A stretch of DNA of 64,000 bases, from contig NZ_JYLK01000017.1 of assembly GCF_001439805.1 (NCBI RefSeq), positions 81,228 to 145,227 on the forward strand. The letters are read 5' to 3'. The position numbers were made by a program, and so were the translations under genes. The notes beneath the pieces are model-generated. The model was not told where the DNA came from and did not search any database. It saw only the letters and a program-made list of their open reading frames with translations. Shown one piece after another: positions 12,001 to 37,555 of the stretch; the first letter of the stretch is position 1; each line of letters opens with the position of its first letter. The DNA is from Pseudomonas trivialis (lineage in GTDB: Bacteria > Pseudomonadota > Gammaproteobacteria > Pseudomonadales > Pseudomonadaceae).

Positions 12001-15000
12001 TATCCGACAGGTAGCGCAGCACGCCATAGTCGGCGCCGTGTTGCGGGTAGGCACGCAGTTGCGCGGCCACGGCGTGCAGGCGTTGCAGCGCGGTGGCTGC
12101 GTCGGTGTGCAGGAACACCGGCACCGGCAGGTCCAGCGCGCCGATGATGCGTTGCGGTTCAAGATCGGCGAGGGCGATGGGCGACTGCACCGGCAAGCGC
12201 TCAATGGCCGGGCGCGCAGCGTACAGCTCAAGCGCCAGCAGGCCGTTGCCGCACTGTTCGGCCACGGCAGTGGCCAGCAGGCTGTTCCAGTCCAGGTGCA
12301 GCACCTCGGCCAGGCGTTTCAAGGCGCCGGAGGTCTGGCTGCTCAGGCTGTGTTCGATCACCTGGCTCGGTTGCTGGCTGGCGGGCAGTTGCAGCGTGTC
12401 CATCCCGGCAAATTGCAGCCAGTGTTCCCAGGCGTCATCGAGGGCATCGCTGTGGGCGTGGTCTTGCTGATGGCGCGCCCATGGGGTGAAGTTGCCGCCG
12501 TGATAGGACAGCCGCACCGGCCGTTGCAGGCGCAACTGGCTCAGCGCCAGATTGAGGTCGGTGAGCAACAACGGCCACGAGGCGTCGTCCACGCACAGCG
12601 GATGCGCGGCCAGCAGCAGGTGCCCGTCGCCCAGCAGGCTGGCGTGCAGGTTTTGCCCGGCTTGCAGGTCCAGTTCGTCGACCGCGGCCTGGGCGAGGAC
12701 CTGCAACTGATGCGGCAGGTATTCGCCGCTGCTGATGGCGGCCGCCTTGGGCACTGCCAGTACGCGCTGCTGCCAGTCCGCGTCGAAGCCCAGGCGCAGG
12801 GCCTGATGATGCTGCTGCAAGGCGGCAAGGGCCTGAGCGAGCAAGGCAGGGTCCAGCGGCTGCGCCAGGGCCACGCAGCGCCAGGTGGCCGTCAGCGGGC
12901 CTTGTTCCAGACGCGCACGCTGGCCGGCGCCGAGGGGCAGCTCATAGCCGTCGGCTTGCTGCTGCGCCACGGTGTGGCTGGCATCGGCGCCGAGCACGCG
13001 TGCGATGTCGGCGACGGTGCGGTTCTCGAACAGTTGGCGCGGGGTGAGCTTGAGGCCTTGCTGGTTGGCCCGCGCGATGATTTGCAGGTTCAGAATCGAA
13101 TCGCCGCCGATGGCGAAGAAATTGTCGTTGACCCCAACCTGTTCACGCTTGAGCACGTCCTGCCAGATCGCCGCCAGCAGGCGTTCAACGTCATTGCGTG
13201 GCGCCACATAATCGGCGCTGTCGTCGCGGGTGGCGTGGGGCAATGGCAGGCGTTGCACATCGACCTTGCCATTGCCGGTCAGGGGCAGTTCATCGAGGGT
13301 GATGAAGTGCGCCGGCACCATGTAGTCCGGCACGCGGCTGCCCAGGTCGTTGCGCAGCTTGAGCGCCGACAGTGACTGGCTGGCCACCAGATAGGCGACC
13401 AGACGCAGGCTGCCCTCCAGCTCGATCGCGCGCACCACCACCTGTTCGATCAGTGGCGACAGGCGCCGAATCTGCGCCTCGACTTCGCCCAATTCCAGGC
13501 GATTGCCGCGAATCTTCACCTGACTGTCGACGCGGCCGAGGAACGCCAGTTGGCCGTCCACCAGCCAGCGCACGCGGTCGCCCGTGCGGTACCAGCGCTG
13601 TTGCCGGTCATCCAGGTGGAAGCGTTCGACGGTCAGGTCGTCGCGGTGCAGGTAGCCACGGGCGAGTGCGCCGCTGATCAGCAGTTCGCCGCTGATGCCG
13701 GTGGCCACGTCGCGCCCCTGGGCGTCGACTACGCGCAGTTGGCGGTTCGGCAGCGGCCGGCCGAGGGCAATGCGTGGCTGGCCCGTCGTGAGTTCGGTGG
13801 CAATCGCACCCACCGTCGCCTCGCTCGGCCCGTAGTGGTTGAACACCCGCAGGCCGGGCGCCAGCGCGTTGACCTGAGCCAGCAGCGCCGGGCTCAGGGC
13901 GTCGCCGCCAAACACCAGCAGGGCCGTGGGCAGCAAGCGCGCATCCGGCAGTGCCTGCAACAGCCCGCTGAGGTGGCTCGGGGTGATTTTCAGCACGTCC
14001 ACCGGGAACTCGCTGAACAGCTGCGCCAGGGCCAGCGGGCTGAAAGCGCTCTCGTCATCCACCAGCAACAGGCTGGCGCCGCTGCACAGCGCGCCGAACA
14101 GCTGGGTGTGGCCGAGGTCGGCGGCAATGCTCGACAGCAGGCCATAGCGCGCGGCGGCGGGCGGCTGCAGCACGCTGTGCACCGCGCTCAGGTAATCGAC
14201 GATGGCGCGGTGTTCGACCACCACGCCCTTGGGCGTGCCGGTGGAACCGGAGGTGTAGATCACGTAGGCCGCGTCATCCAGGCGGTGGGAAACCACGGGC
14301 GCGCTGGCGGGACGGACGGCAATTGCTGCGGCCTGTGCGTCCAGGCACAGCAGCGGCGTGTGCTCACCCAGGCGTGTCAGCAGGGGCGTCGCCGTGGCGC
14401 CGATCAACAGCGCGGTGCGGCTGTCCTGCAGCACGTCGGCCAGGCGTCCGGCGGGTTGTTTGAGGTCCAGCGGCAGGTAGGCGGCGCCGGCCTTGAGGGT
14501 GGCGAGCACGGCGATCACAAAATCGGCGCTGCGCTCCAGCGCCAGCGCCACCAGGCTGTGACGGCCGATGCCCTGGGCGCACAGATGCTGGCTAAGGCGG
14601 TTGGCGCGCTGATCGAGTTCGCCGTAGCTCAGCACACCGTCGCGGTCGCGCAGCGCCGGTTGCTCCGGTGCGGCGGCGGCCTGCTGTTCAACGCGCTGAT
14701 GCAGGCACAGGTCGGGCACTGCAAGCGCCGCACCACGCCCGAGGGCTTGCAGTTGCTCGCGCTCCTGCGCACCCAGCCAGTCGAGATCCGCAACCCGGCA
14801 CTGCGGCTGCGCGGCCATGGCCAGCAGCACCGTGCGCAATTGCGCCGACAGCAGGGCGATTTCCTCGTCGCTGAAACGGCTGCGGTTGTAGCTGAACAGG
14901 TAATGCAACTGCTCGCCCGGCACCACGATCAGCGACAACGGAAAATGGTTGCGCCCCTGGGTCAGGGTCAGGCCATCGCTAGCGTGCTCGCGGTTCGGGT

Positions 15001-16132
15001 CGGCGAAGCTCAGGCCACCGGCGTCCTGGTTGAGCGCATCGGTGACCGGGAAGTTCTCGAACACCAGGATCGAGTCGAACAGCGCCTGCTCGGCGGCGAT
15101 GCGGCTCATCGACTTGAGCTTGCCCAGCGGCAGATACGCGTGGTGGCGCAGGTCGCTGTTGGCTTGCTGCAACTGTTGCAGCCAGTCCACCAGCGCCGGG
15201 CCTTCGGACCATTGCACGCGCAGGGGCAGGGTGTTGATGAACAGCCCGACGGTGCTGTCGATGGCGGCCAGGTTTTCCGGGCGACCGGCCACGGTGACGC
15301 CGTAGATCACGTCATCGCGCCCGGCGTGCTGGCCCAACAGCAGCGCCCAGGCGCCCTGGATCAAGGTGTTAAGGGTCAGGTGATGGCGACGGGCGAACTG
15401 CGCCAGTTGCTCGGTTTCGTCGATGCTCAGGCGGTGTTCGCGTTCGGCGCACGGCGCGTCGGCAGGCGGGGTCAGGCGCAGGCCGAAGTCGGGCAGCGGG
15501 GTCGGTTCGCTGACATCCTGCAACTGCCCGCGCCAGAAGCTTTCGGTGGCGGCCATGTCCTGCTCGGCCAGCCAGGCGATGTAGTCGCGGTAGGCACGGG
15601 TCGGCGGCAGATTGGCCGGGCGGCCGTGGGCGTGTTCGTAGTAGAGCGCCAGCCATTCCTGGATCGCGATGCCCACGCTCCAGCCGTCCATGATGATGTG
15701 ATGGAAGGTCCAGATCAGGTGCCAGCGCTGCGGTTCGAGGCGCACCAGGGCCAGGCGCATCAGCGGCGCGTCGTTCAGCGCCAGCGGTTCGGCGCGTTGT
15801 TCAAGGGCCAGTTGCGGCAGGGCGGTGTGGCTGTCGCTGCGGCCTTGCCAGTCGAGTTCGCTCAACGGCAGGTTCAACCCGGACTGCACCACCTGATAGG
15901 CATCGTCGAGGTCTTCCCACAGAAACGCGCTGCGCAATACCGCGTGGCGTTGCATCAGGGCCTGCCAGGCGGCGCGAAACGCCGGCAGTTGCAGCGGGCC
16001 GTTCATGTCCAGGCTCAGTTGCTGGTAGTACACCCGCGAATCGGGCTCGACCACGCTGTGAAACAGCAAACCGTGCTGGGTCGGCGACAGGGAGTAGATG
16101 TCTTCGATGTTGTTCATGGTTGTGCAATCCAT
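6077..16132 (-). CDS. NRPS: C-A(Asp)-T-(degenerate E/interface)-C-A(Dab?)-T-C-beta-hydroxylase
   Basis: About 3351 aa, taking the ATG at 16132; a second ATG at 16117 is possible and neither has a clear ribosome binding site. Domains: C (HHIIMDGWS, about 147) following an epimerase module; A (pocket D-L-T-K-V-G-H-V-G, aspartate, about 470-960); T (GGDSI, about 1010); an epimerase-like domain (about 1060-1490) whose motif reads HPLCVDDASW, so the second His is Pro; C (HHILTDAWC); A (pocket D-I-W-E-L-T-A-D-D, probably Dab, about 1950-2440); T (GGHSL); C (HHIATDAWS, about 2555-2985); and a fused Fe(II)/2-oxoglutarate hydroxylase (about 3020-3345; HNE at about 3129, distal His in VAHARDPF). It adds residues 6 and 7 and supplies the C domain for residue 8. 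The hydroxylase fits the NRPS-fused Asp beta-hydroxylase class reported to give threo-beta-hydroxyaspartate. Confidence 0.9.
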   Translation of the reverse strand: MDCTTMNNIEDIYSLSPTQHGLLFHSVVEPDSRVYYQQLSLDMNGPLQLPAFRAAWQALMQRHAVLRSAFLWEDLDDAYQVVQSGLNLPLSELDWQGRSDSHTALPQLALEQRAEPLALNDAPLMRLALVRLEPQRWHLIWTFHHIIMDGWSVGIAIQEWLALYYEHAHGRPANLPPTRAYRDYIAWLAEQDMAATESFWRGQLQDVSEPTPLPDFGLRLTPPADAPCAEREHRLSIDETEQLAQFARRHHLTLNTLIQGAWALLLGQHAGRDDVIYGVTVAGRPENLAAIDSTVGLFINTLPLRVQWSEGPALVDWLQQLQQANSDLRHHAYLPLGKLKSMSRIAAEQALFDSILVFENFPVTDALNQDAGGLSFADPNREHASDGLTLTQGRNHFPLSLIVVPGEQLHYLFSYNRSRFSDEEIALLSAQLRTVLLAMAAQPQCRVADLDWLGAQEREQLQALGRGAALAVPDLCLHQRVEQQAAAAPEQPALRDRDGVLSYGELDQRANRLSQHLCAQGIGRHSLVALALERSADFVIAVLATLKAGAAYLPLDLKQPAGRLADVLQDSRTALLIGATATPLLTRLGEHTPLLCLDAQAAAIAVRPASAPVVSHRLDDAAYVIYTSGSTGTPKGVVVEHRAIVDYLSAVHSVLQPPAAARYGLLSSIAADLGHTQLFGALCSGASLLLVDDESAFSPLALAQLFSEFPVDVLKITPSHLSGLLQALPDARLLPTALLVFGGDALSPALLAQVNALAPGLRVFNHYGPSEATVGAIATELTTGQPRIALGRPLPNRQLRVVDAQGRDVATGISGELLISGALARGYLHRDDLTVERFHLDDRQQRWYRTGDRVRWLVDGQLAFLGRVDSQVKIRGNRLELGEVEAQIRRLSPLIEQVVVRAIELEGSLRLVAYLVASQSLSALKLRNDLGSRVPDYMVPAHFITLDELPLTGNGKVDVQRLPLPHATRDDSADYVAPRNDVERLLAAIWQDVLKREQVGVNDNFFAIGGDSILNLQIIARANQQGLKLTPRQLFENRTVADIARVLGADASHTVAQQQADGYELPLGAGQRARLEQGPLTATWRCVALAQPLDPALLAQALAALQQHHQALRLGFDADWQQRVLAVPKAAAISSGEYLPHQLQVLAQAAVDELDLQAGQNLHASLLGDGHLLLAAHPLCVDDASWPLLLTDLNLALSQLRLQRPVRLSYHGGNFTPWARHQQDHAHSDALDDAWEHWLQFAGMDTLQLPASQQPSQVIEHSLSSQTSGALKRLAEVLHLDWNSLLATAVAEQCGNGLLALELYAARPAIERLPVQSPIALADLEPQRIIGALDLPVPVFLHTDAATALQRLHAVAAQLRAYPQHGADYGVLRYLSDNTYLQEPLRDLPPADIAIHWRGDLDSHREAHGMLAQITAADLPAATAHALRVEAHWQDDQLHLRCEGPLAADWTAPLAERLASLAALAAAPELRPHSDAFPLCHRQAATLAAEPLDWANLEDVYPLSSMQQGMLLHTLLQPHSGIYLMQQRYSWDGVLQRPAMETAWQVFLDRHPMMRTAFWWQDDHEPLQCVYRHTAPAFDWQDLRHLDDAQQRLAMDQALEAQRVQGFDMGVAPLTHLRVFQLDERRFAVVRSFHHILTDAWCFGLLMEDLLAIYQAVVHQEPLARPRFRSFRGYMSWLERQDMAAAHAFWQADLAGFSEPTPLHLDNAPARAEQAPEAVGDLDQTLSISQTQRLQQLCQHYQLTPNTWIQGAWALLLSRYSGNRDVLFGVTVAGRPTELAGVEEMVGLFINSLPLRLDVDPEAPVAGWLQALLSHNARLREHESASLVDIQRSSGVPRGQQLFDSLVVFENAPLDISSVQLDAFSIDIYEDRVHTNFPMTVVLYPGDRLGIRLSYDSQRFSADSVQRMLGHLVQLLSSMLEAPEATLGSLHMLAPAERQQLQVEWNRSAVDFPLTQGYAALFDEQVRRRPQQIAAVHGQESLTYAELDRRANAVAHALHSAGAGPETLVALFAERGLTLLTLMLGTLKAGAAFQALDIQQPAARLAELLNLGEAPLLLVCDSASGVLEGVLPQLLKQPTCLVAQTLWQGEARPAVTYAHNPDQLAYVIFTSGSTGTPKGVMVEQRGMLNNIFGKVPALGLGEHDRIAQTASAAFDICIWQFLAAPLVGATVHILPDAQAHDPLALLDAVQAQQLTLLETVPALIRGMLQEARDEHRLPTLRWLLPTGEALPPALARDWFARFPTIPLMNAYGPAECSDDVAFYPITQAPDADCLHMPIGRPTANNQVFVFDSALRSVPIGVPGELCIGGVGVGRGYLRDPQRTREAFVDHPFEPGARLYRSGDIGRLRADGVIEYLGRRDQQVKIRGHRIELGEIENRLMQHPAVQSAAVLALPDARGALQLVVFLVLDSAFEADAQSVLSAHLATQLANYMVPARWVELAQLPLNANGKVDRRALAALDLPQAAAADGVSIAPRTPTEKILAELWQAILGVPSVSVHDDFFAIGGHSLLATQMLSRIRRRLNVSLPLRVLFEGGTLEHLAQVVDQQAQVTDEDEIVPVPRNRPLALSYAQQRLWFLDRFEGPNAAYNMSSVVRLRGPLDIAALQQALQRVLERHESLRTSFDLHGDQPCQVIHAAPTLDLTPLTVQPQALQAVIDQQSAQPFDLQQAPMLRAQLLKLGADDHVLQLVLHHIATDAWSMGILMQELITGYQACASGTTPVFTALPIQYADYAQWQRSEAQQRQLARAIDYWRRQLDGAPMLIPLPLDAPRPAQPDYQGALLTQHFTPAQTQVLKAYAQAHKATLFMLLLNAFNSLLQRATGANDFIVGTDLANREQAALENLIGFFVNVLPIRARLEAGDTFDSRLQRLREDCLAAFQHQQVPFDKLVEALQPPRTPGVNPLVQVLFVMQNTPQGTASLADLAVEHLAPQQQTSKFDLAVFVEEDENGLQVRWVYRTSVLQAHTVERLEQGFAQLLDSLTLQDWTWRLHADAPVAIDETQARSERKQSKMSKLKNTRATAVSQLAHEQVRTRTLGEGQPLPLVIEPLLADLDPVHWAVQAREWINAQLRTHGGLLFRGFNLPDAAAFEQFAQAIEPDLYGTYGDLPKNKSGKNIYHSTPYPEQHMILFHNESSHMAQWPRKQWFFCEIPAPRGGCTPIVDCRQVLAQLPPDIVERFKALGLLYVRHFTDKLDVRWQDFFKTEQREEVERQCRQAGMQWEWLGADNLKIAQQCPAIVTHPDTGQASFFNQVQLHHSACLEPEVRSNLINLFGAGNLPRNVYYGDGSVIEDAVMDVIGAAYEACAVRFAWHKGDMVMLDNMLVAHARDPFEGERKICVAMGQMMNREQLGEQP

Positions 16133-16146
16133 TTCAAATGCTTGGA

Positions 16147-16164
16147 GAGAACGGCGCGCCGTTC

Positions 16165-16166
<2 letters not shown>
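16147..16166. promoter_or_regulatory. Perfect 20-nt palindrome between two NRPS genes
   Basis: GAGAACGGCG followed directly by CGCCGTTCTC is an exact inverted repeat. It overlaps the TGA of the upstream NRPS gene (16165-16167) and lies 15 nt before the ATG at 16132. In RNA it folds as an 8-bp stem with a GCGC loop. There is no U-run after it, so it is more likely an intercistronic processing, stability or translation element than a terminator. The function is inferred. Confidence 0.5.
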
Positions 16167-30054
<13,888 letters not shown>

Positions 30055-30088
30055 TCAAAACGTCCTGCAGAAATAGGGGCGACGGCGA

Positions 30089-33073
30089 TTACAGGTCGGC
30101 GTCGTTGAGCTCGGCCATCAGCGCGTTGAGTTCGTCATCCGACATGCCGGAGGCGCTGAACTCGGCGCTTTGCGCCTGCGCCGGGCTTTTGTCCAGCGGC
30201 TGGGCGACGCTGGCCATGGCGGCGATGCTCTGGTGCTCGAACACGTGCTTGGCCGACAGTGCGATGCCTTGTTCGTGGGCCTGGGCCACCACTTGCAGGC
30301 TGAGAATCGAGTCGCCGCCGATGGCGAAGAAGCTCTCGGTGACGCTGACACGGGGCAGTTTCAGGACCTTGGCGACGATGGTGTGCAGCGTGGTTTCCAT
30401 CGGCGTGCGCGGGGCCACATGGCTGCTCTGGTCAAGTTGATCCGGGTCGGGCAACTGCTGGAGGTCGAGCTTGCCGTTGGGCGTGCGCGGGAAGGCGCTG
30501 AGGGTGATTACGCGGGTGGGCACCATGTACGACGGCAAGCGCTCGCCGAGGTAGCGCTTGAGCGCTTCGGAATCCGGCGCATAGCCGTGGGCGGCGAGCA
30601 CGTAGGCGAGCAGGCGCTTGCCGGCGGGCTGGTCCTGCACGATCACTGCCGCTTCGCGCACGTCGCTGTGGCTGCACAGTTGGCGCTCGATCTCGCCGAG
30701 CTCGATGCGGTAGCCGCGCAACTTGACCTGATGGTCCTTGCGCCCGAGGAACGCCAGGCGCCCGTCGGCCAGCCAGCAGGCGAGGTCGCCGGTACGGTAG
30801 GCGCGGGTGCCATCGGCGAGGGTGACGAAGGCGTTGGCGGTTTCTTCGGGTTTGTGGCGGTAACCCCGGGCCAGGGTCGGGCCGGCAAGAATGATCTCGC
30901 CCGGTTCACCGATGCCGCTGGCGACGTCGTGTTCATTGAGCACGCGCAGGTCCATGCCGGCAATCGGGCGGCCGATGGTCAGGGCGCGGTCGGTGTCGAG
31001 CACGTCGTAAGTGGCCCACACGGTGGCTTCGGTGGGGCCGTATTCGTTGACCAGCAAGGCGCCGGGCAGGGCGTTGCGGTGCTGGGCAATCAGCGACGGC
31101 GGGCAGGCCTCACCGGCAACGATCCAGCAGCGCAGGCTGTCGGCGCCACCCAACTGGTCCAGCAGCGCCTGGTACAGCGACGGCAGCGACAGGCCATGGC
31201 TGACCCGGTGCTGCGCGATCAACTGCGCCAGGCGCGCCATGTCCAGTTCTTCGCCGGGCGCCGGCAAGACCAGGCGACCGCCCTGGGCCAGGGTCCAGAA
31301 AATGCCGGCCACCGAGCTGTCGAAGGCAAATGACGACAGCAGCAGGTAGGCGCTCACGGGCGTCTCATAGGCGGCCATGCGCACCTGGGTGGAATGGCTC
31401 AGGGCGCCGTGGCTGATTTCCACGGCTTTGGGTGCGCCGGTGGAACCGGAGGTGTAGATCAGGTACGCAAGGTCGTCGCGGTGGGGCAGTGGCAATGGCG
31501 GCAGCGCGCTGGCGGCGTGCAGATCGGCCAGCACAAAGCAGTGCAGGCCGGTCGGGACGCTGTCGGCCAGCTCGGGGCTGACGACGATGTGCGCGATGGC
31601 GCTGTCGGCGAGCATGTAGGCGCGCCGGTCCTGCGGGTAAGTGGGGTCGACCGGCACGTAGGCGCCACCGGCCTTCATTACGGCGAGCATGGCGACGATG
31701 GCGGCGTTGCCGCGCGGGAACAGAATGCCCACCGGCACGTTGGCGGCGATCCCGGCGTTCGCCAGTTGGTGCGCCAGTTGGGTGGCGCTGGCGTCCAGTT
31801 GCGCGTAGGTCAGGTCGCCCTGTTGATCGCTGAGGGCGACGGCATCGGGCTGGCGCTGCACCTGGCGGGCGATCAGCTCCACCAGCGTCACCGCTTCGAT
31901 CTCCGGCTGCTGTGTCGGTGCGGCGATGATCGCAGTTTGCTGCGGGCCGCTGATGGGCAGTAGTGCCCAGGTCTGCTGCGGGTTGGCCAGCGCGGCCTGC
32001 AGCAGTTGCGTCCATTGCTCGGCCAGGCAGGCGGCCGCTTCGGTGCTGAGCTGATTGCAGTCGTAGACCAACTGGGCGCGGAGCCGGTCGCTGCCTTGAT
32101 GGACCTGCAGGCACGCCTTGGCCGGGCTCGTCACCGCGCTGGCCTCGCGCTCGCGCGGGTCACTGGCGCGCCAGGCGAAGGCGTAACCGCCGCTGAGGTC
32201 GCCAGTGTAATAGTCCTGCCAGCCGGCGGCGCGCTCTACCAGGGTGCCGATATGGCTGCTCTGTTCCAGCAGGGTGGCCTGCGCCTGCAGGTCGATGCGC
32301 AGGGGCAGGCTCTGCTCGAACAGGCCCACGGCGCTGTCGAGTTCCGGTCCACGGCTGGGGTGAATCAGGGTAATGGGCACTTGCTGCTGCCCGGACAGGC
32401 GCCCGAGCAGCACGGCCCAGGCGGTCAGCATCAGGTGGGCGGTGAAGGCCGGGTGGTTGGGCAGGCTGATGTCCAGATGTGCGGGGGCAAATCCACCGTC
32501 ACGGGGTGTTTCCAGTGACAGTTGCAAGGCATGCCGTTCGTGCTCGGCCCCAGGGTTCCAGAACAGCGCGCCGGGATGCTGCGGTGCGTCTTCGACCAGG
32601 CTCCAGCGCCATTCGGCGTAATCGGCGTATTGCAGGCTGTCGGCGAGGTCCGGTGGGGTGTCTTGCAGCAGGGCTGTCGCCAGCAGTGTGAGGCTGGCGA
32701 GGTCCAGGTGACTGCTGGCGGCGGCCAGGTGCAGCACCTGGCCGTCGGGCCGTTGCACGAGGGTGACCGTCAGCGGCGGTGTCCAGTCCTGCGGCAGCGA
32801 CGGGATCTGCTGCGCAAGGCTCACACGCAACGCGGACGTGTCATGGATCACCTGCACCGGGTGGCGCAAGCCGGGCACCGGCGTCAGTTGGGTGCGCAGG
32901 ATCTCGCTGCCGCCCGCCAGCGCCTGCAGGCGCTGTGTGAGGGTGTCAGCGTCGACCGGCTGGGTCACGGCCCATTGCAGCTGGCAACCGAACGGGTGCC
33001 GGCTGCCGCCGTTGAGGTGTGGGTAAAGGGACGCCTGTTGCGGCGAGATGCGAAAGCCTTGAAGTCCGTTCAT
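30089..33073 (-). CDS. NRPS, first module: interface-like domain - A(His) - T
   Basis: A 994-aa single module. The ATG at 33073 is preferred over the TTG six bases upstream. Residues 1-390 are condensation-like (FRISPQQ), but the HHxxxDG position reads SSHLDLAS (about 117), so it should not catalyse condensation. The adenylation domain (about 405-890, IYTSGSTGAPKA) has pocket D-S-A-L-I-A-E-V-W, a code I recall for histidine. The carrier reads GGDSI (about 919), and an acidic tail may dock to the next protein. The condensation domain for this residue sits on the upstream acyl-ligase protein. The first domain therefore fits the 'interface domain' that positions a histidine beta-hydroxylase, and the candidate enzyme is encoded directly upstream. 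Predicted role: loading and beta-hydroxylation of His at position 1. Confidence 0.88.
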   Translation of the reverse strand: MNGLQGFRISPQQASLYPHLNGGSRHPFGCQLQWAVTQPVDADTLTQRLQALAGGSEILRTQLTPVPGLRHPVQVIHDTSALRVSLAQQIPSLPQDWTPPLTVTLVQRPDGQVLHLAAASSHLDLASLTLLATALLQDTPPDLADSLQYADYAEWRWSLVEDAPQHPGALFWNPGAEHERHALQLSLETPRDGGFAPAHLDISLPNHPAFTAHLMLTAWAVLLGRLSGQQQVPITLIHPSRGPELDSAVGLFEQSLPLRIDLQAQATLLEQSSHIGTLVERAAGWQDYYTGDLSGGYAFAWRASDPREREASAVTSPAKACLQVHQGSDRLRAQLVYDCNQLSTEAAACLAEQWTQLLQAALANPQQTWALLPISGPQQTAIIAAPTQQPEIEAVTLVELIARQVQRQPDAVALSDQQGDLTYAQLDASATQLAHQLANAGIAANVPVGILFPRGNAAIVAMLAVMKAGGAYVPVDPTYPQDRRAYMLADSAIAHIVVSPELADSVPTGLHCFVLADLHAASALPPLPLPHRDDLAYLIYTSGSTGAPKAVEISHGALSHSTQVRMAAYETPVSAYLLLSSFAFDSSVAGIFWTLAQGGRLVLPAPGEELDMARLAQLIAQHRVSHGLSLPSLYQALLDQLGGADSLRCWIVAGEACPPSLIAQHRNALPGALLVNEYGPTEATVWATYDVLDTDRALTIGRPIAGMDLRVLNEHDVASGIGEPGEIILAGPTLARGYRHKPEETANAFVTLADGTRAYRTGDLACWLADGRLAFLGRKDHQVKLRGYRIELGEIERQLCSHSDVREAAVIVQDQPAGKRLLAYVLAAHGYAPDSEALKRYLGERLPSYMVPTRVITLSAFPRTPNGKLDLQQLPDPDQLDQSSHVAPRTPMETTLHTIVAKVLKLPRVSVTESFFAIGGDSILSLQVVAQAHEQGIALSAKHVFEHQSIAAMASVAQPLDKSPAQAQSAEFSASGMSDDELNALMAELNDADL

Positions 33074-33107
33074 GTTCAACTCAACTGCAAAATAGGGGGG
33101 AGAGCGC

Positions 33108-34154
33108 TCACACGGCGACGTCGCTGGACAGCAGGGCCTCGGCCATGCCGGTCATGATTGCGCGCTTGCCGGTAAAGGGTTCGCGGCCGTGGACTGCGAG
33201 CATGTTGTCGATAAACAGTACGTCGCCCTGTTGCCAGCTGAAGCGCACCAGCGAATCGAGGTAGGCGGCGCGCAGCGCTTGCAGCACCTGGGGCTCGATG
33301 GGCGTGCCATCGCCGTAAAAGGTGTTGGTGGGCAGGTCGAGGTCGTTGAAGTTGCCTTGCAGCGAATCGCGGATCGCCGCCGGCAGGGTGCTGATGTGAA
33401 AGAACGTGGCGTGGTTGAACCAGACCTCTTCGCCGGTACGCGGGTGGCGCACCACGGCCGGGCCGCGCTGGCGAGTGCGCAGGCGGTTGTCTTCCTTCCA
33501 CTCGACCTCGATGCCGACGCTGGCGCAGTAGGCTTCGACGTCGCTGCGCTCGCTGGACTGGAACACGCTCTGCCACGGCAGGCCGAAGCCGTCGCCGTAG
33601 TTGCGCACGTAGAGCACGCCTTTTTCGCGAAAGCGCGCCTGGATCTCGCTGCTGATGCGTGACTTGACCGTGCGGGTGGAGCCAATCGGGGTTTCGCCGC
33701 CGGTCTCGGAAGGCAACTGGCAGTAGAAGAACAGCCGCAGCGGAAACCGGGGCGAATAGGAATGCTCGTTGTGCGGAAAGATCATCTGGTCGGCCGGGTA
33801 ATCGGTCGAGGTGTAGATGTTGCCGCCCACCCGGGTGCGCGGCGAGGCGCGGAACATGTATTCCAGGGCGCCGGGGGACAGCGCGGCGATGACCTGGTCG
33901 AACTGCTCCACCGAGTTGACGCCGAAGCCACGAAACAGCAGGGCGCCGTGTTGCAGCAGTTTCTGTTCCAGGGCATCGCGCTCACTGGCGGCCCACGCCG
34001 CGAGGTCAACGCCTTCGACGGCCGGTTCGATCACCAGCGGCAGGGCATGGTCGGCGCTGAGCAGGCGTTCGCTGACCAGTTGCCGTGGGGCGACGTTCAT
34101 CGCTTTGCGGCGTACACCGCCGAGGGTGCGCGGCGTTGGGGGTACGTCTGGCAT
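33108..34154 (-). CDS. Stand-alone Fe(II)/2-oxoglutarate beta-hydroxylase (TauD/SyrP-like), candidate His hydroxylase
   Basis: A protein of about 348 aa. The ATG at 34154 is chosen because GAGGTGG lies 8 nt upstream; a TTG at 34175 would overlap the preceding stop. The iron-binding triad is visible as HNE in PHNEHSY and the distal His in AVHGREPF, followed by the Arg that binds 2-oxoglutarate in GKRAI. Its N-terminal LPLVIEP segment matches the NRPS-fused hydroxylase more closely than the other free hydroxylase does. Together with its place just upstream of the His module, that makes it the best candidate for the interface-dependent histidine beta-hydroxylase. Beta-hydroxy-His and beta-hydroxy-Asp are iron-binding groups in this siderophore class. 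The substrate is inferred. Confidence 0.85.
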   Translation of the reverse strand: MPDVPPTPRTLGGVRRKAMNVAPRQLVSERLLSADHALPLVIEPAVEGVDLAAWAASERDALEQKLLQHGALLFRGFGVNSVEQFDQVIAALSPGALEYMFRASPRTRVGGNIYTSTDYPADQMIFPHNEHSYSPRFPLRLFFYCQLPSETGGETPIGSTRTVKSRISSEIQARFREKGVLYVRNYGDGFGLPWQSVFQSSERSDVEAYCASVGIEVEWKEDNRLRTRQRGPAVVRHPRTGEEVWFNHATFFHISTLPAAIRDSLQGNFNDLDLPTNTFYGDGTPIEPQVLQALRAAYLDSLVRFSWQQGDVLFIDNMLAVHGREPFTGKRAIMTGMAEALLSSDVAV

Positions 34155-34171
34155 ACAGGCATCCACCTCTG

Positions 34172-37551
<3,380 letters not shown>

Positions 37552-37555
<4 letters not shown>
